A DNA stretch of 64,000 nucleotides. Origin: an uncultured Verrucomicrobiota bacterium. Its GTDB lineage: Bacteria; Verrucomicrobiota; Verrucomicrobiia; Limisphaerales; UBA9464. This document shows, piece by piece, positions 1-10,782 of this stretch (position 1 is the stretch's first letter; every line of letters begins with the position of its first letter). The notes beneath the pieces were generated by a model, which ran no database searches, was not told the origin of the DNA, and saw nothing but the letters and a program-made list of their open reading frames with translations. The stretch spans positions 1 through 64,000 of the forward strand of contig CAIXUG010000030.1 in assembly GCA_903922605.1 (NCBI GenBank). The letters run 5' to 3'. The position numbers were made by a program, and so were the translations under genes.

Positions 1-164
1 ACTCCTCTGCCTCTGTGTCGGCGTCCTCCGCTCCCAGCAGCCCTGGAACCCCTCAGGCCGCCCGATCCAGAAATCCCCCGGACGGAATGCTTCCTCCTAA
101 AAGCTGTCTTTTCCCCTTCCTTTCCCAAGACCGTATCTCCGCCCCCCCGGCACGCCTGCAAAAA

Positions 165-195
165 CAAAAAAAGGACGCCGGTGAGGGCGTCCTTT
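165..195 (-). terminator. Intrinsic terminator of the atp operon
   Basis: Read on the minus strand, an AAAGGACGCC stem pairs with its complement across a short loop and is followed by a run of seven T and then a second T-rich stretch. It lies about 20 bases past the atpC stop, in the right orientation to end the ATP synthase transcript. Bases 1-164 beyond it show no gene that I can support. Confidence 0.85.
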
Positions 196-217
196 GCAAA
201 GTTGTTGGCGCGCTGGA

Positions 218-625
218 TCAGTGGTGCTGCCGGCGCTTCACCTTGAGCTGCGCCAGGGAGTTGAGCAGCGCGGCCTGCACCGACGCCAGGTCCTCATCGC
301 TTAGCTTCTCGGCCAGGCGGGCTTCGGCGCGCTTGCGGGCCTCCTCGGCCTTCGCCTCGTCGATGTTTTCCGCCCGGATCGCCATGTCCGTGAGGATGGC
401 CACCCGGTCGCCCGTGATCTGGACGAAGCCCTCGCCGATGGCGAGGAAATGGTCCTGACCATTCTTGCGGGCGGTGATCTCGCCGGCGGACACCTGGGTC
501 ATGAGCGGGACGTGCATCGGGTAGATGCCCAGCTCGCCCTCGGTGCCGGGGATGGTGACCATGTCCACATCCTCCGAGTAGATCTTGGCCTCGGGGGTGA
601 CGATTTCGAGTTTCAATGTGGCCAT
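218..625 (-). CDS. atpC: ATP synthase F1 epsilon subunit
   Basis: This 135-residue protein is the epsilon subunit of the F1 central stalk, which couples rotor movement to catalysis and can inhibit ATP hydrolysis. The N-terminal beta sandwich is recognisable from the opening MATLKLEIVTPEAKIYSEDV, the GTEGELGIYPMHVPL segment and the AEARLAE helix region near the C-terminus. Length is normal for the family. It is the last gene of the atpBEFHAGDC operon, separated from atpD by 114 bases that contain a hairpin of degenerate tandem repeats, and followed by an intrinsic terminator. ATG start. Confidence 0.97.
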   Translation of the reverse strand: MATLKLEIVTPEAKIYSEDVDMVTIPGTEGELGIYPMHVPLMTQVSAGEITARKNGQDHFLAIGEGFVQITGDRVAILTDMAIRAENIDEAKAEEARKRAEARLAEKLSDEDLASVQAALLNSLAQLKVKRRQHH

Positions 626-636
626 GTTCGTTGGTT

Positions 637-729
637 CTTAATCGTAATCTTGCTCTTACTCTTAATCTATCGCGCCGACCCAGAACGGAGGGCAGCAGGA
701 TTAAGATTAGGATTAGGATTAGGATTATG
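637..729. repeat. Low-complexity hairpin between atpD and atpC
   Basis: The left arm (637-668) is made of degenerate TTAATC units. The right arm (698-729) is a run of GATTAG units. Each arm is an approximate reverse complement of the other, so the transcript can fold into a long imperfect hairpin between atpD and atpC. It resembles in style the tandem-repeat hairpins at 16026-16120, 16701-16817 and 17927-18028, although the unit differs. Confidence 0.7.
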
Positions 730-739
730 AGGGAGGGTG

Positions 740-2227
<1,488 letters not shown>

Positions 2228-3106
2228 TCAACCCATCGCCATCGCGGCGCTGGTGATTTCGAGAAGTTCCTTGGTGATGTTTGCCTGGCGCAGCTTGTTG
2301 TACTCAAGCGTCAGGTCCTTGATGAGCTGCTTGGCGTTGTCGGTCGCATTCTTCATGGCGACCATGCGCGCCGACTGCTCAGAGGCCTTGGCCTCCTGCA
2401 AGAGCTGGAATACCTGATAGTTCAGGTAATGCGGCAGCAGGTTGCCGAGCACGTTCGTCGGGTCGGGCTCGAACAGGTATTCGCGGGTGGACGCCGCGAG
2501 TTCCTGCGGCGCGTGATGGCCGCTGACCCCGGCTTCCAGCGCGTGCAGCTTGCCAATCGGCAGCAACTGCGACGCCTCGGGCTTCTGCACGAGGGTGGAG
2601 ACGAAATGGGTGACCAGCACATCCACGCGGTCCACCTTGCCGGAGAGGAACAGCTCCTGGGCAAACTTGGAGATGGCGCGGGCCTCAGCAAAGGACGGAA
2701 CGTCCTTGTAGGTGAACTCGGCGGCGAGCTCGCGCTTCAGGCGGGCGATGAACTGCGCACCCTTGCGGCCGGCGCAGACATACACCGTGGTGTTCTTGTC
2801 GAACTTGGCCGCCTCGCGCAGCAGGTTCGTGTTGAGCGCACCGCAAAGACCCTTGTCCGTGCTGATGAGGATGACGCCGCGCTTCTTGACCTCGCGCTGC
2901 TCCATCAACGGATGGCTGAAGTCGCCCGCACCGGCGGTCGTCGCGGCCAGCACCTCGTTCATGAGGGACGCGTAGGCACGCCCGGCGAGCGCGGCCTGCT
3001 GGGCCTTGCGCATCTTGGCCGACGCCACCATCTGCATCGCCTTGGTGATCTGGGCGGTGTTTTTGACCGACTTGATCCGGCGCCGAATGTCGCGTGTGCT
3101 GGGCAT
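2228..3106 (-). CDS. atpG: ATP synthase F1 gamma subunit
   Basis: The gamma subunit (292 residues) forms the rotating central shaft of F1. The conserved N-terminal helix starts MPSTRDIRRRIKSVKNTAQI and the C-terminal helix carries ATDNAKQLIKDLTLEYNKLR followed by RQANITKELLEI, both hallmarks of the family. The middle Rossmann-like part includes STDKGLCGALNTN. The gene sits in the canonical place between atpA and atpD. ATG start. Confidence 0.97.
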   Translation of the reverse strand: MPSTRDIRRRIKSVKNTAQITKAMQMVASAKMRKAQQAALAGRAYASLMNEVLAATTAGAGDFSHPLMEQREVKKRGVILISTDKGLCGALNTNLLREAAKFDKNTTVYVCAGRKGAQFIARLKRELAAEFTYKDVPSFAEARAISKFAQELFLSGKVDRVDVLVTHFVSTLVQKPEASQLLPIGKLHALEAGVSGHHAPQELAASTREYLFEPDPTNVLGNLLPHYLNYQVFQLLQEAKASEQSARMVAMKNATDNAKQLIKDLTLEYNKLRQANITKELLEITSAAMAMG

Positions 3107-3141
3107 GAGCGGTTAGGTCTTCGTTGCGGGCGAGGACGTTA

Positions 3142-4674
3142 TCAGCGGTAGGTCAGCTTGAACTCGGTCACCGCGGCCCGGAGTTCGGCCGCGAGGGCGT
3201 CGCTGAACGCCTTCTCGGTGCGGATCTTCTCGACCAGCGGGGCCTTACGATCCTGCAGGAACTGGGTCAGCTTGGCCTGGAAATCCTTCACCTTCTCCAC
3301 CGGCACGTCGTCGAGGAGGCCGTTCTGCATCGCCCACAGGATGGCGCACTGCATCTCGACCAGGATCGGGTTGTACTGGCCCTGCTTGAACAGCTCGACG
3401 ATACGCTTGCCCTTTTCGAGCGTGGCCTGCGTCTTGGCATCGAGGTCGGAGCCGAACTGCGCGAAGGCCGCCAGTTCGCGGTACTGGGCGAGGTCCAGCT
3501 TGATCTTGCCGGCCACCTGCTTCATCGCCTTGATCTGCGCGGCGGAACCGACGCGACTGACCGAGAGACCGACGGAGATGGCGGGACGCACACCCTGATA
3601 GAAGAGGTCGGTTTCGAGGTAGATCTGGCCGTCCGTGATCGAGATCACGTTCGTCGGGATGTACGCAGAAACGTCGCCGGCCTGCGTCTCGATGATCGGG
3701 AGCGCGGTGAGCGAGCCGTTGCCGTAGCGCTCGCTGACGCGGGCGCTGCGTTCGAGCAGACGGCTGTGCAGGTAGAACACGTCACCGGGATACGCCTCAC
3801 GACCCGAGGGGCGCTTCAGCACGAGCGAGACCTGGCGGTAGGCGACGGCCTGCTTGGACAGATCGTCGAAGATGATCAGCGCATCCATGCCGTTGTCCAT
3901 GAACCACTCGCCCATCGCCGCACCGGCGAAGGGGGCGAGGTACTGGTTGGCGGCGGAATCGGCCGCGGCCGCGGCGACCACGATGGTGTCCTCCATCGCG
4001 CCGGCCTTCTCGAGCTCGGCGATGACGCGGGCGATGTTCGACTGCTTCTGGCCGACCGCGACGTAGATGTTGTAAACCGGGCGGAACTTGGGGTCGCCCG
4101 AGGCGCGGCCCACCTTGTTGTTGATGGCCTGGCTGATCATCGTGTCCACGCCGATCGTGGTCTTGCCGGTGGAACGGTCACCGATGATGAGCTCGCGCTG
4201 ACCGCGGCCGACCGGGATCATCGCGTCGATGGCCATGATGCCGGTCTGCAGCGGTTGGCTGACGGATTGCCGCTTCACGATGCCCGGGGCGATCTTCTCG
4301 ACCGGATATTGCGCGGTGGCGACGATCGGACCCTTGCCGTCGATCGGCTGTCCCAGCGTGTTGACCACGCGGCCGAGCAGTCCCTTGCCGACGGGCACGG
4401 AGAGCAGCTTGCCGGTGGTGCGCACCTCGGTGCCTTCGCGCACGCCGAGATAGTCGCCGAGGATGACGGCGCCGACCTCGGTCTCCTCGAGGTTGAGGGC
4501 GAGGCCGATCACGCCGTTGCCGAAATCGAGCATCTCGTTCAGCATGGCGTCGGTCAGGCCCTCGACACGGGCCACGCCGTCGGAGACTTCGCGGACGGTG
4601 CCGACGTTCTGCTTGGCGACGGACGTCTTCACGCCGGCGATCTGGGCTTCGATTTCCTGGAGGATGCTGCTCAT
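3142..4674 (-). CDS. atpA: ATP synthase F1 alpha subunit
   Basis: The alpha subunit (510 residues) carries the non-catalytic nucleotide sites of F1. The P-loop GDRSTGKT is present, as are the upstream block [20 protein letters not shown] and the alpha signature region [17 protein letters not shown] with the following [20 protein letters not shown]. Length matches the family. It lies in the operon between atpH and atpG. ATG start. Confidence 0.98.
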   Translation of the reverse strand: MSSILQEIEAQIAGVKTSVAKQNVGTVREVSDGVARVEGLTDAMLNEMLDFGNGVIGLALNLEETEVGAVILGDYLGVREGTEVRTTGKLLSVPVGKGLLGRVVNTLGQPIDGKGPIVATAQYPVEKIAPGIVKRQSVSQPLQTGIMAIDAMIPVGRGQRELIIGDRSTGKTTIGVDTMISQAINNKVGRASGDPKFRPVYNIYVAVGQKQSNIARVIAELEKAGAMEDTIVVAAAAADSAANQYLAPFAGAAMGEWFMDNGMDALIIFDDLSKQAVAYRQVSLVLKRPSGREAYPGDVFYLHSRLLERSARVSERYGNGSLTALPIIETQAGDVSAYIPTNVISITDGQIYLETDLFYQGVRPAISVGLSVSRVGSAAQIKAMKQVAGKIKLDLAQYRELAAFAQFGSDLDAKTQATLEKGKRIVELFKQGQYNPILVEMQCAILWAMQNGLLDDVPVEKVKDFQAKLTQFLQDRKAPLVEKIRTEKAFSDALAAELRAAVTEFKLTYR

Positions 4675-4724
4675 CGGTTCAGTGGGATTGGAAAATTGAG
4701 GGAATGGGGGCTGCGTTCAGCCGG

Positions 4725-5117
4725 TCAAAAGGTGGTGTCCAAGGCGGCCAGACGGGCCGCCACGCTGCCGTCAAAAACGTCGCTGCCGACCTTCACGCGA
4801 AGGCCGCCGATCAGCTCGGGGTTGACCCAGAAGCTGACGTTCAGGCCGGCGCCGTAGCGAAGGGAAAGGTTTCTCCTGATGGATTCCATCAGCGCGGGGG
4901 ACGTCTCGACCGCGTTCTCGACCCGGGCGGTGCGACGCTCGAGGTCGAGCTTCACCAGCCGGTGAAAATGGCTGAGGGTCGCCGCATAGCCACGCGGCTT
5001 CTGCGCGATGACCGCCGTCACGACCTGGCGGACCTTCGCCTCATCCAGTGCGCCGTTCACGCGACAGGTGCCAAACAGGGACTTGGCATCGCGGCGGGAT
5101 TGTTTGCTGATTTTCAT
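4725..5117 (-). CDS. atpH: ATP synthase delta subunit, short form
   Basis: This 130-residue protein is in the atpH position, between atpF and atpA, and its C-terminal half matches the delta/OSCP pattern (LDLERRTARVENAVETSP, then NPELIGGLRVKVGSDVFDGS). Delta joins the peripheral stalk to the top of F1. Most delta subunits are about 175-180 residues, so this one lacks roughly the first 45-50 residues of the helical N-terminal domain that contacts alpha. No upstream in-frame extension is apparent before the atpF stop. The call rests on the C-terminal motif and operon position. Confidence 0.9.
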   Translation of the reverse strand: MKISKQSRRDAKSLFGTCRVNGALDEAKVRQVVTAVIAQKPRGYAATLSHFHRLVKLDLERRTARVENAVETSPALMESIRRNLSLRYGAGLNVSFWVNPELIGGLRVKVGSDVFDGSVAARLAALDTTF

Positions 5118-5140
5118 CGCGCTCGGAAATCAGTTCGGCC

Positions 5141-5680
5141 TCAGGCGGCAATCTGGCGGTTCGTCTCGTCGGCGAGGCGCTGCTGGTCCTCGAAGGTCAG
5201 GATCTTGCCCGTGACCTTGGCGCTCGCGGCCACCACGAGCTTGCCGAATTCCTTGCGCAACTCAGCCTTCAGGCGGACGAGTTCCGCGTCTCCGGCCTGG
5301 CGGGCCTTGGCGAGGATGTCGGAAGCCTCGGCGATGGACTTCTGGCGTTCAACCTCGGAAATCTTGGCGGCGGCCGCACGGGCATCCTCCATGATCCTGT
5401 TCGCCGTCGTGCCGGCCTGGGTCAGGAGCTCCTGCGCCTTGGCCTGGGCCCGGGCGAGTTCCACGCCGCTCTTCTCGGCATCCGCCAGACCTTTGGCGAT
5501 GCGCTCCCGGCGCTGCTCCAGCATGTCAAGGACCGGAGCGTAGGCGAATTTCTTCAGCGCGAGCGCGACGATGACAAACAGGATGATCTGCGAGATCAGC
5601 AGCTGCCACGTCACACCAAAGCCGTGGGCGATTTCAGCCACCTGATTGTCGCCGGCGGCGAGGAGGAACAACGGGTTCAT
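5141..5680 (-). CDS. atpF: ATP synthase F0 b subunit
   Basis: Subunit b forms the peripheral stalk that holds F1 against the membrane a subunit. An N-terminal membrane helix (about residues 24-44, LISQIILFVIVALALKKFAY) is followed by a long charged helix rich in Ala, Arg, Lys and Glu. I place the start at the ATG at 5680; a TTG five codons upstream (5695) is also possible. Length (179 residues) is usual. It sits between atpE and atpH. Confidence 0.95.
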   Translation of the reverse strand: MNPLFLLAAGDNQVAEIAHGFGVTWQLLISQIILFVIVALALKKFAYAPVLDMLEQRRERIAKGLADAEKSGVELARAQAKAQELLTQAGTTANRIMEDARAAAAKISEVERQKSIAEASDILAKARQAGDAELVRLKAELRKEFGKLVVAASAKVTGKILTFEDQQRLADETNRQIAA

Positions 5681-5743
5681 AGCGGATCGGATCAATTAAA
5701 AAGGGATGGAGTGCGGAGCCTTGCGGCCCCGCACCCATAGGGG

Positions 5744-5959
5744 TCATTTCGGAGCCAAGAAGATGGCGAAGAAGATGATGCCTTCCGCCAACGCGGCGAA
5801 GATGATCGCCTGGTTACGGATGGCGCCAGCGGCGCCCGGATTGCGTCCAGTCGCTTCGGCGGCCTTCATGCCGATGAGCCCCACACCGATCGCTGAGCCA
5901 AGGGCCGCGAGACCGATATGGATGCTTCCTCCCATTCCTTCTGCTAACATGGGCAACAT
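5744..5959 (-). CDS. atpE: ATP synthase F0 c subunit
   Basis: This 71-residue double-helix hairpin is the c-ring protomer. It shows a Gly-rich first helix (GSAIGVGLIGMKAAEA), the polar loop TGRNPGAAG and a second helix with the ion-binding carboxylate in ALAEGIIFF. The Gln in helix 1 and the Ser/Thr after the Glu that mark sodium-type c subunits are absent (Val and Gly instead), so I infer proton coupling. Two in-frame ATG codons (5959, 5950) are possible starts. Confidence 0.97.
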   Translation of the reverse strand: MLPMLAEGMGGSIHIGLAALGSAIGVGLIGMKAAEATGRNPGAAGAIRNQAIIFAALAEGIIFFAIFLAPK

Positions 5960-6034
5960 AGGTTATGCCTTTCGATTTTTTGTGTTTCATCAGCCGCCCC
6001 CGCGGTTTGCCCACGGTCTGACGGCCGAAATTGT

Positions 6035-6949
6035 TTAGTGTGCGTGCCCGGGTTCACCTTTGCCATGGGCCTCGCCATGACTCTCGTCATGGCCGCCGCA
6101 CATCAGCGCGGTAAACACGGCGGTGAGAAGCGCGAAAACCAGCGCCTGCACGATCCCGACGAGTAATTCCAGAAAGTAGAACGGCAGCGGCAGCAGCCAG
6201 CCAAACCAGGTCCCGCCGAGGTGCATCATGGATTCCAGGATGTTCTCACCGGCAAAGACGTTGCCGTAAAGACGGAAGCTCAGGGACACCGGCCGGAAGC
6301 TGATGGAAACCACCTCGATGAGGCCGACGAAGAAGAAGATGGCGATCATGATGATGCCCATGAGGCCCTTGTTTTCGCCACCGCCGCTGAAGATGTGCTT
6401 GAGAAAACCGCCAACACCCAGAGTCTGAAAGGACCATGTCAGCCACAGCACAAAGAAGACCAGCGACATCGCCAGGGTCATGTTCAGGTCGGCATTGCCA
6501 CCCCGGAGCAGGGCCTTGCCGTTAAAGGTGATGGTTCCCACCCCAGGAATCAGCCCAAACCAGTTTGTGAAGAGGATGAACAGGAACAGCGTGCAGAAGA
6601 ACCAGAACGACTTTTTGACCAGGTCTTTGCCCAGGATTTCGCCGAAAAAGTCATAGAGTGATTCCACGAGCCATTCCACGAAGTTTTGCAGGCCGGTCGG
6701 CACCATCTTGATGTTCCGTGTCGCAATTTGCGAGAGCAGGATCAGCCCCAGTGCCACCGTCCAAGTGATCACCATCGAGCTGGTGAACTGGAGCGGACCG
6801 ACGTGGAACACCGGGGCGTCAGGGGGCAGGCCGTGATGCTCGCCGCCCTCGTGGGCCGCCGCCGCAACCTCGCCCGACTCCGCCGCCAGGCCGGCCACAG
6901 AGAGCCAGACCCAGAGCACGGAGGCCAAAATTGTTCTGAACAGACGCAT
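6035..6949 (-). CDS. atpB: ATP synthase F0 a subunit
   Basis: The a subunit (304 residues) forms the proton half-channels next to the c ring. The key arginine lies in the conserved FRLYGNVFAGE block, and the last membrane helices follow (LVGIVQALVFALLTAVF). A cleavable-looking signal sequence occupies about residues 1-23, as in several other phyla whose a subunits have an exported N-terminus. Both termini are rich in His (AHEGGEHHG near residue 33 and GGHDESHGEAHG near the end). It is the first gene of the operon; no atpI is seen upstream. Confidence 0.97.
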   Translation of the reverse strand: MRLFRTILASVLWVWLSVAGLAAESGEVAAAAHEGGEHHGLPPDAPVFHVGPLQFTSSMVITWTVALGLILLSQIATRNIKMVPTGLQNFVEWLVESLYDFFGEILGKDLVKKSFWFFCTLFLFILFTNWFGLIPGVGTITFNGKALLRGGNADLNMTLAMSLVFFVLWLTWSFQTLGVGGFLKHIFSGGGENKGLMGIIMIAIFFFVGLIEVVSISFRPVSLSFRLYGNVFAGENILESMMHLGGTWFGWLLPLPFYFLELLVGIVQALVFALLTAVFTALMCGGHDESHGEAHGKGEPGHAH

Positions 6950-7041
6950 GTTTTACCCGGTAGATGGCCCGACACGGAGACAGAAAGACCCCGCCGTCGA
7001 GCGTTCATTTCCCGAAAATGAGGTTGCGAGGCTGGCAACTC

Positions 7042-7077
7042 GTGAAATTTTTCACAAGTGGTTTTTCGAAAATTTTC
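7042..7077. promoter_or_regulatory. Two A/T-rich dyads in the atpB / zincin divergent region
   Basis: GTGAAA-TT-TTTCAC (7042-7055) and GAAAATTTTC (7068-7077) lie in the 212-base gap between the divergent atpB and zincin genes. They could be operators for one or both promoters, but A/T-rich palindromes of this size can occur by chance. I could not define a -10 or -35 pair with confidence. Confidence 0.3.
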
Positions 7078-7161
7078 ACGACCCTACTTAAGGTTCCATT
7101 ATGACCGTTACGACGTCATCTTTGCACTCGCCCGGCACGGCCGGCCCTGCGACACACGGCC

Positions 7162-7539
7162 ATGTCCAACGCCTGGAACCAGTTGCTGGAGATCGCCCGT
7201 GAGGAAGTGGCCACCACCATTCGCGACCTGCCCGCGGAGTTGCGACCGCACGCCGAATCGCTGCTGGTCAGTTACGAGACCGTCCCCTCGGATGAATTGG
7301 TGGACGATGGCCTGGATGAGGATTTGCTGGGTCTTTTTGTCGGTGACGACATTGATGTGCCCGAGAACGAACGCAGTCCCCTGCCCTGCCAGATCTTCCT
7401 CTTCCTGGAGAACCTATGGGATTTCGCGGAGGAGGATGAGGAGGTCTTCCGGGCCGAGGTCCATGTCACCTACATCCACGAGTTTGGCCACTATCTCGGC
7501 CTCGACGAGGAAGAGCTGGAAGAACGTGGTCTCTTGTAA
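7162..7539 (+). CDS. Zincin-like metallopeptidase family protein (PF06262 type)
   Basis: This 125-residue acidic protein ends with a metallopeptidase-like motif, HEFGH, within YIHEFGHYLGLDEEELEERG. That arrangement is characteristic of the small zincin-like family PF06262, in which an HExxH helix is followed by GL/I-D-x-E-x-L. The family's substrate and activity are mostly uncharacterised. The rest of the chain is Asp- and Glu-rich with no signal peptide, so it is probably cytoplasmic. It is divergent from atpB and is followed 49 bases later by the HlyD gene; I see no functional link. ATG start. Confidence 0.85.
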   Translation: MSNAWNQLLEIAREEVATTIRDLPAELRPHAESLLVSYETVPSDELVDDGLDEDLLGLFVGDDIDVPENERSPLPCQIFLFLENLWDFAEEDEEVFRAEVHVTYIHEFGHYLGLDEEELEERGLL

Positions 7540-7588
7540 ATGACCACCAGCATTGGCAGGCGGTCCTCGCACTGCTAGCTTCCTGCCA

Positions 7589-8536
7589 ATGAACCGGTTC
7601 GCCGTCCGCCAGCTTGGCGTGGGCCTTGCCCTCCTCCTTCTCGCCGGCTGCGGTCCTCGGGAGAAAACCGTCCGTCCCAGTGGCACCATCGAGGTGGATG
7701 AAGTCCGCGTGGCCTCACGCTATGGCGGACGGGTCGAACAAATCTTCGCGCAGGAAGGCGACTCCCTCACCCCCGGCCAGGTCATCGTGCAACTTGATGC
7801 CGCCGAACTCCGCGCCCGGCACGACCAATTGGCCGCCACGCTCGCGGAACTGGAAGCCGGCCCGCGCCGTGAGGAAATCGCCGCCGCCAAAGCCGAATGG
7901 GAAGCCCAATCCGCCGACCTTGAACTCGCCCGCAGCGAACGGAAACGGTCCGACGACCTCTTCGCCCAGAAAACCATCGCCGACACCGAGCACGACCGTG
8001 CCGTGAGCCGGGCCAAGGGGTTGGAACAGGGTGTTGCCGCCGCCAAGGCCCGCTACGACCTCCTACTGGCCGGCACCCGTCCCGAACGGCTCGCGCTCGC
8101 CCGCGCCCAAGTTGCAGAACTCGACACCCAGCTCCGGGAGATGACGATCACATCGCCCACCAACGCGGTGCTCGAAGTCCTGAGCGTGAAGCCGGGTGAC
8201 GTGCTCATCCCGAACCGCGAGGCCGCGACGCTGCTGCTCACGAACCACCTCTGGGTCCGTGTCTTTGTGCCGCAGACCGCGCTCGGACAGATCCGGCTGA
8301 ACCAGGCTGTCACCATCCTGGCCGACGCGCTGCCCGGCCACGATTTCCCCGGCACCGTCGAGCAGCTCGGCCGCGAAGCCGAGTTCACCCCGCGCAACGT
8401 CCAGACCCCTGCCGACCGCATCCAGCAGGTCTTCGGCATCAAGGTGCGCCTGGACAACCCCGGAGGCCAGCTCCACGCCGGCATGTCAGTGGAGGTGAGA
8501 TTCGCCGAAAACACAAAAACCGCTGATCAGCACTGA
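7589..8536 (+). CDS. HlyD-family membrane fusion lipoprotein of an ABC exporter
   Basis: The protein (315 residues) is a periplasmic adaptor that would link the inner-membrane ABC exporter encoded downstream to an outer-membrane channel. It begins with a lipoprotein signal ending in the lipobox LLAGC (Cys about residue 20). Next come a biotinyl-lipoyl half (GGRVEQIFAQEGDSLTPGQV), a coiled-coil hairpin (about 80-180) and a second lipoyl half (MTITSPTNAVLEVLSVKPGD). This matches YbhG/YhiI-type proteins. I choose the ATG at 7589 because it directly precedes the signal sequence. The ABC ATPase gene starts 120 bases downstream. Confidence 0.9.
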   Translation: MNRFAVRQLGVGLALLLLAGCGPREKTVRPSGTIEVDEVRVASRYGGRVEQIFAQEGDSLTPGQVIVQLDAAELRARHDQLAATLAELEAGPRREEIAAAKAEWEAQSADLELARSERKRSDDLFAQKTIADTEHDRAVSRAKGLEQGVAAAKARYDLLLAGTRPERLALARAQVAELDTQLREMTITSPTNAVLEVLSVKPGDVLIPNREAATLLLTNHLWVRVFVPQTALGQIRLNQAVTILADALPGHDFPGTVEQLGREAEFTPRNVQTPADRIQQVFGIKVRLDNPGGQLHAGMSVEVRFAENTKTADQH

Positions 8537-8656
8537 TATTCGCTGATGAAGCGAAAACGACGGCAAACCAAGGAATTATGCTGTTAGCAAAACGGAGACA
8601 TTGCTCCAAGTCGTCCCAGATTAGCGTTCATCAGTGAAGATGAGCGGTTCACTCCC

Positions 8657-9610
8657 ATGCCCGACACCATGATCCAGTGCGAGAACCTGACCAAGCGGTT
8701 CGGGCACTTTACCGCCGTGGATCACGTGTCGTTCTCCGTGGCGAAGGGCGACATCTTCGGCTTCCTCGGGCCGAACGGCTCGGGCAAATCCACGGTCATC
8801 CGCATGCTGTGCGGGCTGCTCGAACCGTCCGAGGGCCGGGCGACCATCGGCGGCTTCGATGTCGCGAAGGAGACCGACCGCATCAAGTCGCTCATCGGCT
8901 ACATGTCGCAGAAATTCTCGCTCTACGACGAGCTGACGGTGCATGAGAACCTCCAGTTTTACGGGCGCCTCTACGGCCTCAGCGGCGCGGCGCTCAAAAA
9001 GCGTTATGACGAGCTGATCGCGCTCACGCATCTGGAACCCTACCTGACCCGCCGCGCTTCCCTGCTCTCCGGCGGGTGGCGTCAACGGCTCGCGATGGCC
9101 TGCTCGCTGGTCCACCAGCCGCAGGTGCTCTTCCTCGACGAGCCGACCGCCGGCATCGACCCGGTCGCCCGTCGTGAACTGTGGGACCTGCTCTTCGAGT
9201 TCTCCAGCAACGGCATCACGCTCTTCGTCACCACGCACTACATGGACGAGGCGGAACGCTGCTCGCACGTCGGCTACATCTACCTGTCAAAACTCGTCGT
9301 GTGCGGAGAACCGGACGCGCTGAAGCGCCTGCCCTCGGTGAACCCACCCGGCACGCGTCGGCTCGATGTGACCTGCGAACATGTCACCACCGGCCTGAAA
9401 GCCGTCCGCAAGCTCGAGGGCGTGCAGGCGGCGACAGTCTTCGGCCAGTCCATGCACCTCCTGGTGAGCGATGCCCTGCCGGAGCAGGCGCTGCGCGACG
9501 AACTTGCCCGCGTCGGCATCCCGCAGGCCGACGTGCGCCCCATCGCGCCCTCGCTGGAGGACGTGTTTGTGGCGCTGACCAACGAACGGGAAAATGGAGC
9601 CGCCAAATGA
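8657..9610 (+). CDS. ABC exporter ATP-binding protein
   Basis: This 317-residue ATPase has a Walker A motif GPNGSGKS (residues 38-45), the Q-loop MSQKFSLYDEL, the signature LSGGWRQRL, and Walker B VLFLDEPTAG followed by the switch His in TTHYMDEAE. The C-terminal extension of about 80 residues is typical of multidrug or lipid exporters of the YbhF/CcmA type. It overlaps the permease gene by four bases (ATGA), so the two are translationally coupled. The substrate is unknown. ATG start at 8657. Confidence 0.95.
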   Translation: MPDTMIQCENLTKRFGHFTAVDHVSFSVAKGDIFGFLGPNGSGKSTVIRMLCGLLEPSEGRATIGGFDVAKETDRIKSLIGYMSQKFSLYDELTVHENLQFYGRLYGLSGAALKKRYDELIALTHLEPYLTRRASLLSGGWRQRLAMACSLVHQPQVLFLDEPTAGIDPVARRELWDLLFEFSSNGITLFVTTHYMDEAERCSHVGYIYLSKLVVCGEPDALKRLPSVNPPGTRRLDVTCEHVTTGLKAVRKLEGVQAATVFGQSMHLLVSDALPEQALRDELARVGIPQADVRPIAPSLEDVFVALTNERENGAAK

Positions 9611-10728
9611 AGAACCCTTTCCGCGGCTTTAGCGCCATCCTCTACAAGGAGTTCCTCGTCGTGCTGCGCGACCCGCTGACGCTGTTCTTCATGCTGTTCC
9701 CGCCGCTGATAGAGATGATCGCGTTCGGCTACGCGCTCGACAACGACGTGAAGCACATGGCGACCGTCGTGCTCGACGAGGACCGCACCGTGGAGAGCCG
9801 GCAGATCATCGAACGCTTCGTGAACACCGACACCTTTCGCGTCGTGGGCGAAGTGCGGAGCGTCGGCGAACTCGCCGCCGAAATCCGCCGGGGCCATGCC
9901 TACGTGGGCCTGCAGATCCCGCCGAACTTCACGCGCGACCTCCGCGCGGGGCGTAACGCGCGGGTGCAGATGCTCATCGACGGCTCCAGCTCGACCATCG
10001 CCGGCTCCGCGCTGAACACGGCCGTCGGCGTCGCCTTCCGCGAGTCCGTCGTCACGCTGCTCGGCGAGACCGGCCGGCGCGACCTGCCCTTCGAGATCCG
10101 TCCCCAGATCCTCTACAACCCGGCGATGCGCAGCCCGAACTTCTTCGTGCCCGGTGTCATCGGCGTGGTGCTGCAGATTGCGACCACCTTCGCCACCGCG
10201 ATGTCGCTCGTGCGCGAACGCGAACGCGGCACGCTGGAGCAGCTCCTCGTCAGCCCGCTCTCCCGTTGGGGGCTCATGCTGGGCAAGCTCATCCCGTACC
10301 TGTGCATTGCTCTGTTCATGGCGACGGGCCTCTACGCGATCATGCACTGGCTCTTCGACGTGCCCATCGCCGGCAGCTTCCCCGCGCTGATGGTGGCCAC
10401 TTTCGTCTATATCTTCTGCCTGCTCAGCCTGGGGCTGCTGATCTCCACCCGCGCGCAAAACCAGATGCAGGCGCTGCAAATGAGCATGATCTTCATCATG
10501 CCCTCGGTGTTCTTCAGCGGCTTCATCTTCCCGCGCGAGACCATGCCGGCGATTTTCTGGTGGGTGGGCGCGTGCCTGCCCACAACCTATTTCATCGAGC
10601 TGGCCCGCGCGATCATCCTGCGCGGGGCGACGCTCGCGGATTTCTGGACGCACCTCGTCACGCTCGTCGGCATGGGCGCGGGACTCTTCGCGCTCTGCGT
10701 CTTCCGCTTCCGGCAGAAGATTGGGTGA
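9607..10728 (+). CDS. ABC-2 type exporter permease
   Basis: The 373-residue protein has one N-terminal membrane helix, a large extracytoplasmic domain (about residues 45-170) and five C-terminal helices. This is the ABC-2 arrangement of the YbhR/YhhJ family. The conserved motif VRERERGTLEQLLVSPL before helix 2 supports the family. It forms an exporter with the ATPase and HlyD adaptor upstream. Related systems often have two permease genes; only one is present, so it may act as a homodimer. A short palindrome (10744-10755) in the following 54-base gap may help end transcription. Confidence 0.93.
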   Translation: MKNPFRGFSAILYKEFLVVLRDPLTLFFMLFPPLIEMIAFGYALDNDVKHMATVVLDEDRTVESRQIIERFVNTDTFRVVGEVRSVGELAAEIRRGHAYVGLQIPPNFTRDLRAGRNARVQMLIDGSSSTIAGSALNTAVGVAFRESVVTLLGETGRRDLPFEIRPQILYNPAMRSPNFFVPGVIGVVLQIATTFATAMSLVRERERGTLEQLLVSPLSRWGLMLGKLIPYLCIALFMATGLYAIMHWLFDVPIAGSFPALMVATFVYIFCLLSLGLLISTRAQNQMQALQMSMIFIMPSVFFSGFIFPRETMPAIFWWVGACLPTTYFIELARAIILRGATLADFWTHLVTLVGMGAGLFALCVFRFRQKIG

Positions 10729-10782
10729 GAACGGTGGCGTTCAGCAGCGCTGCTTCTTTAAGAAGGGTAACCGTGCCACTTT

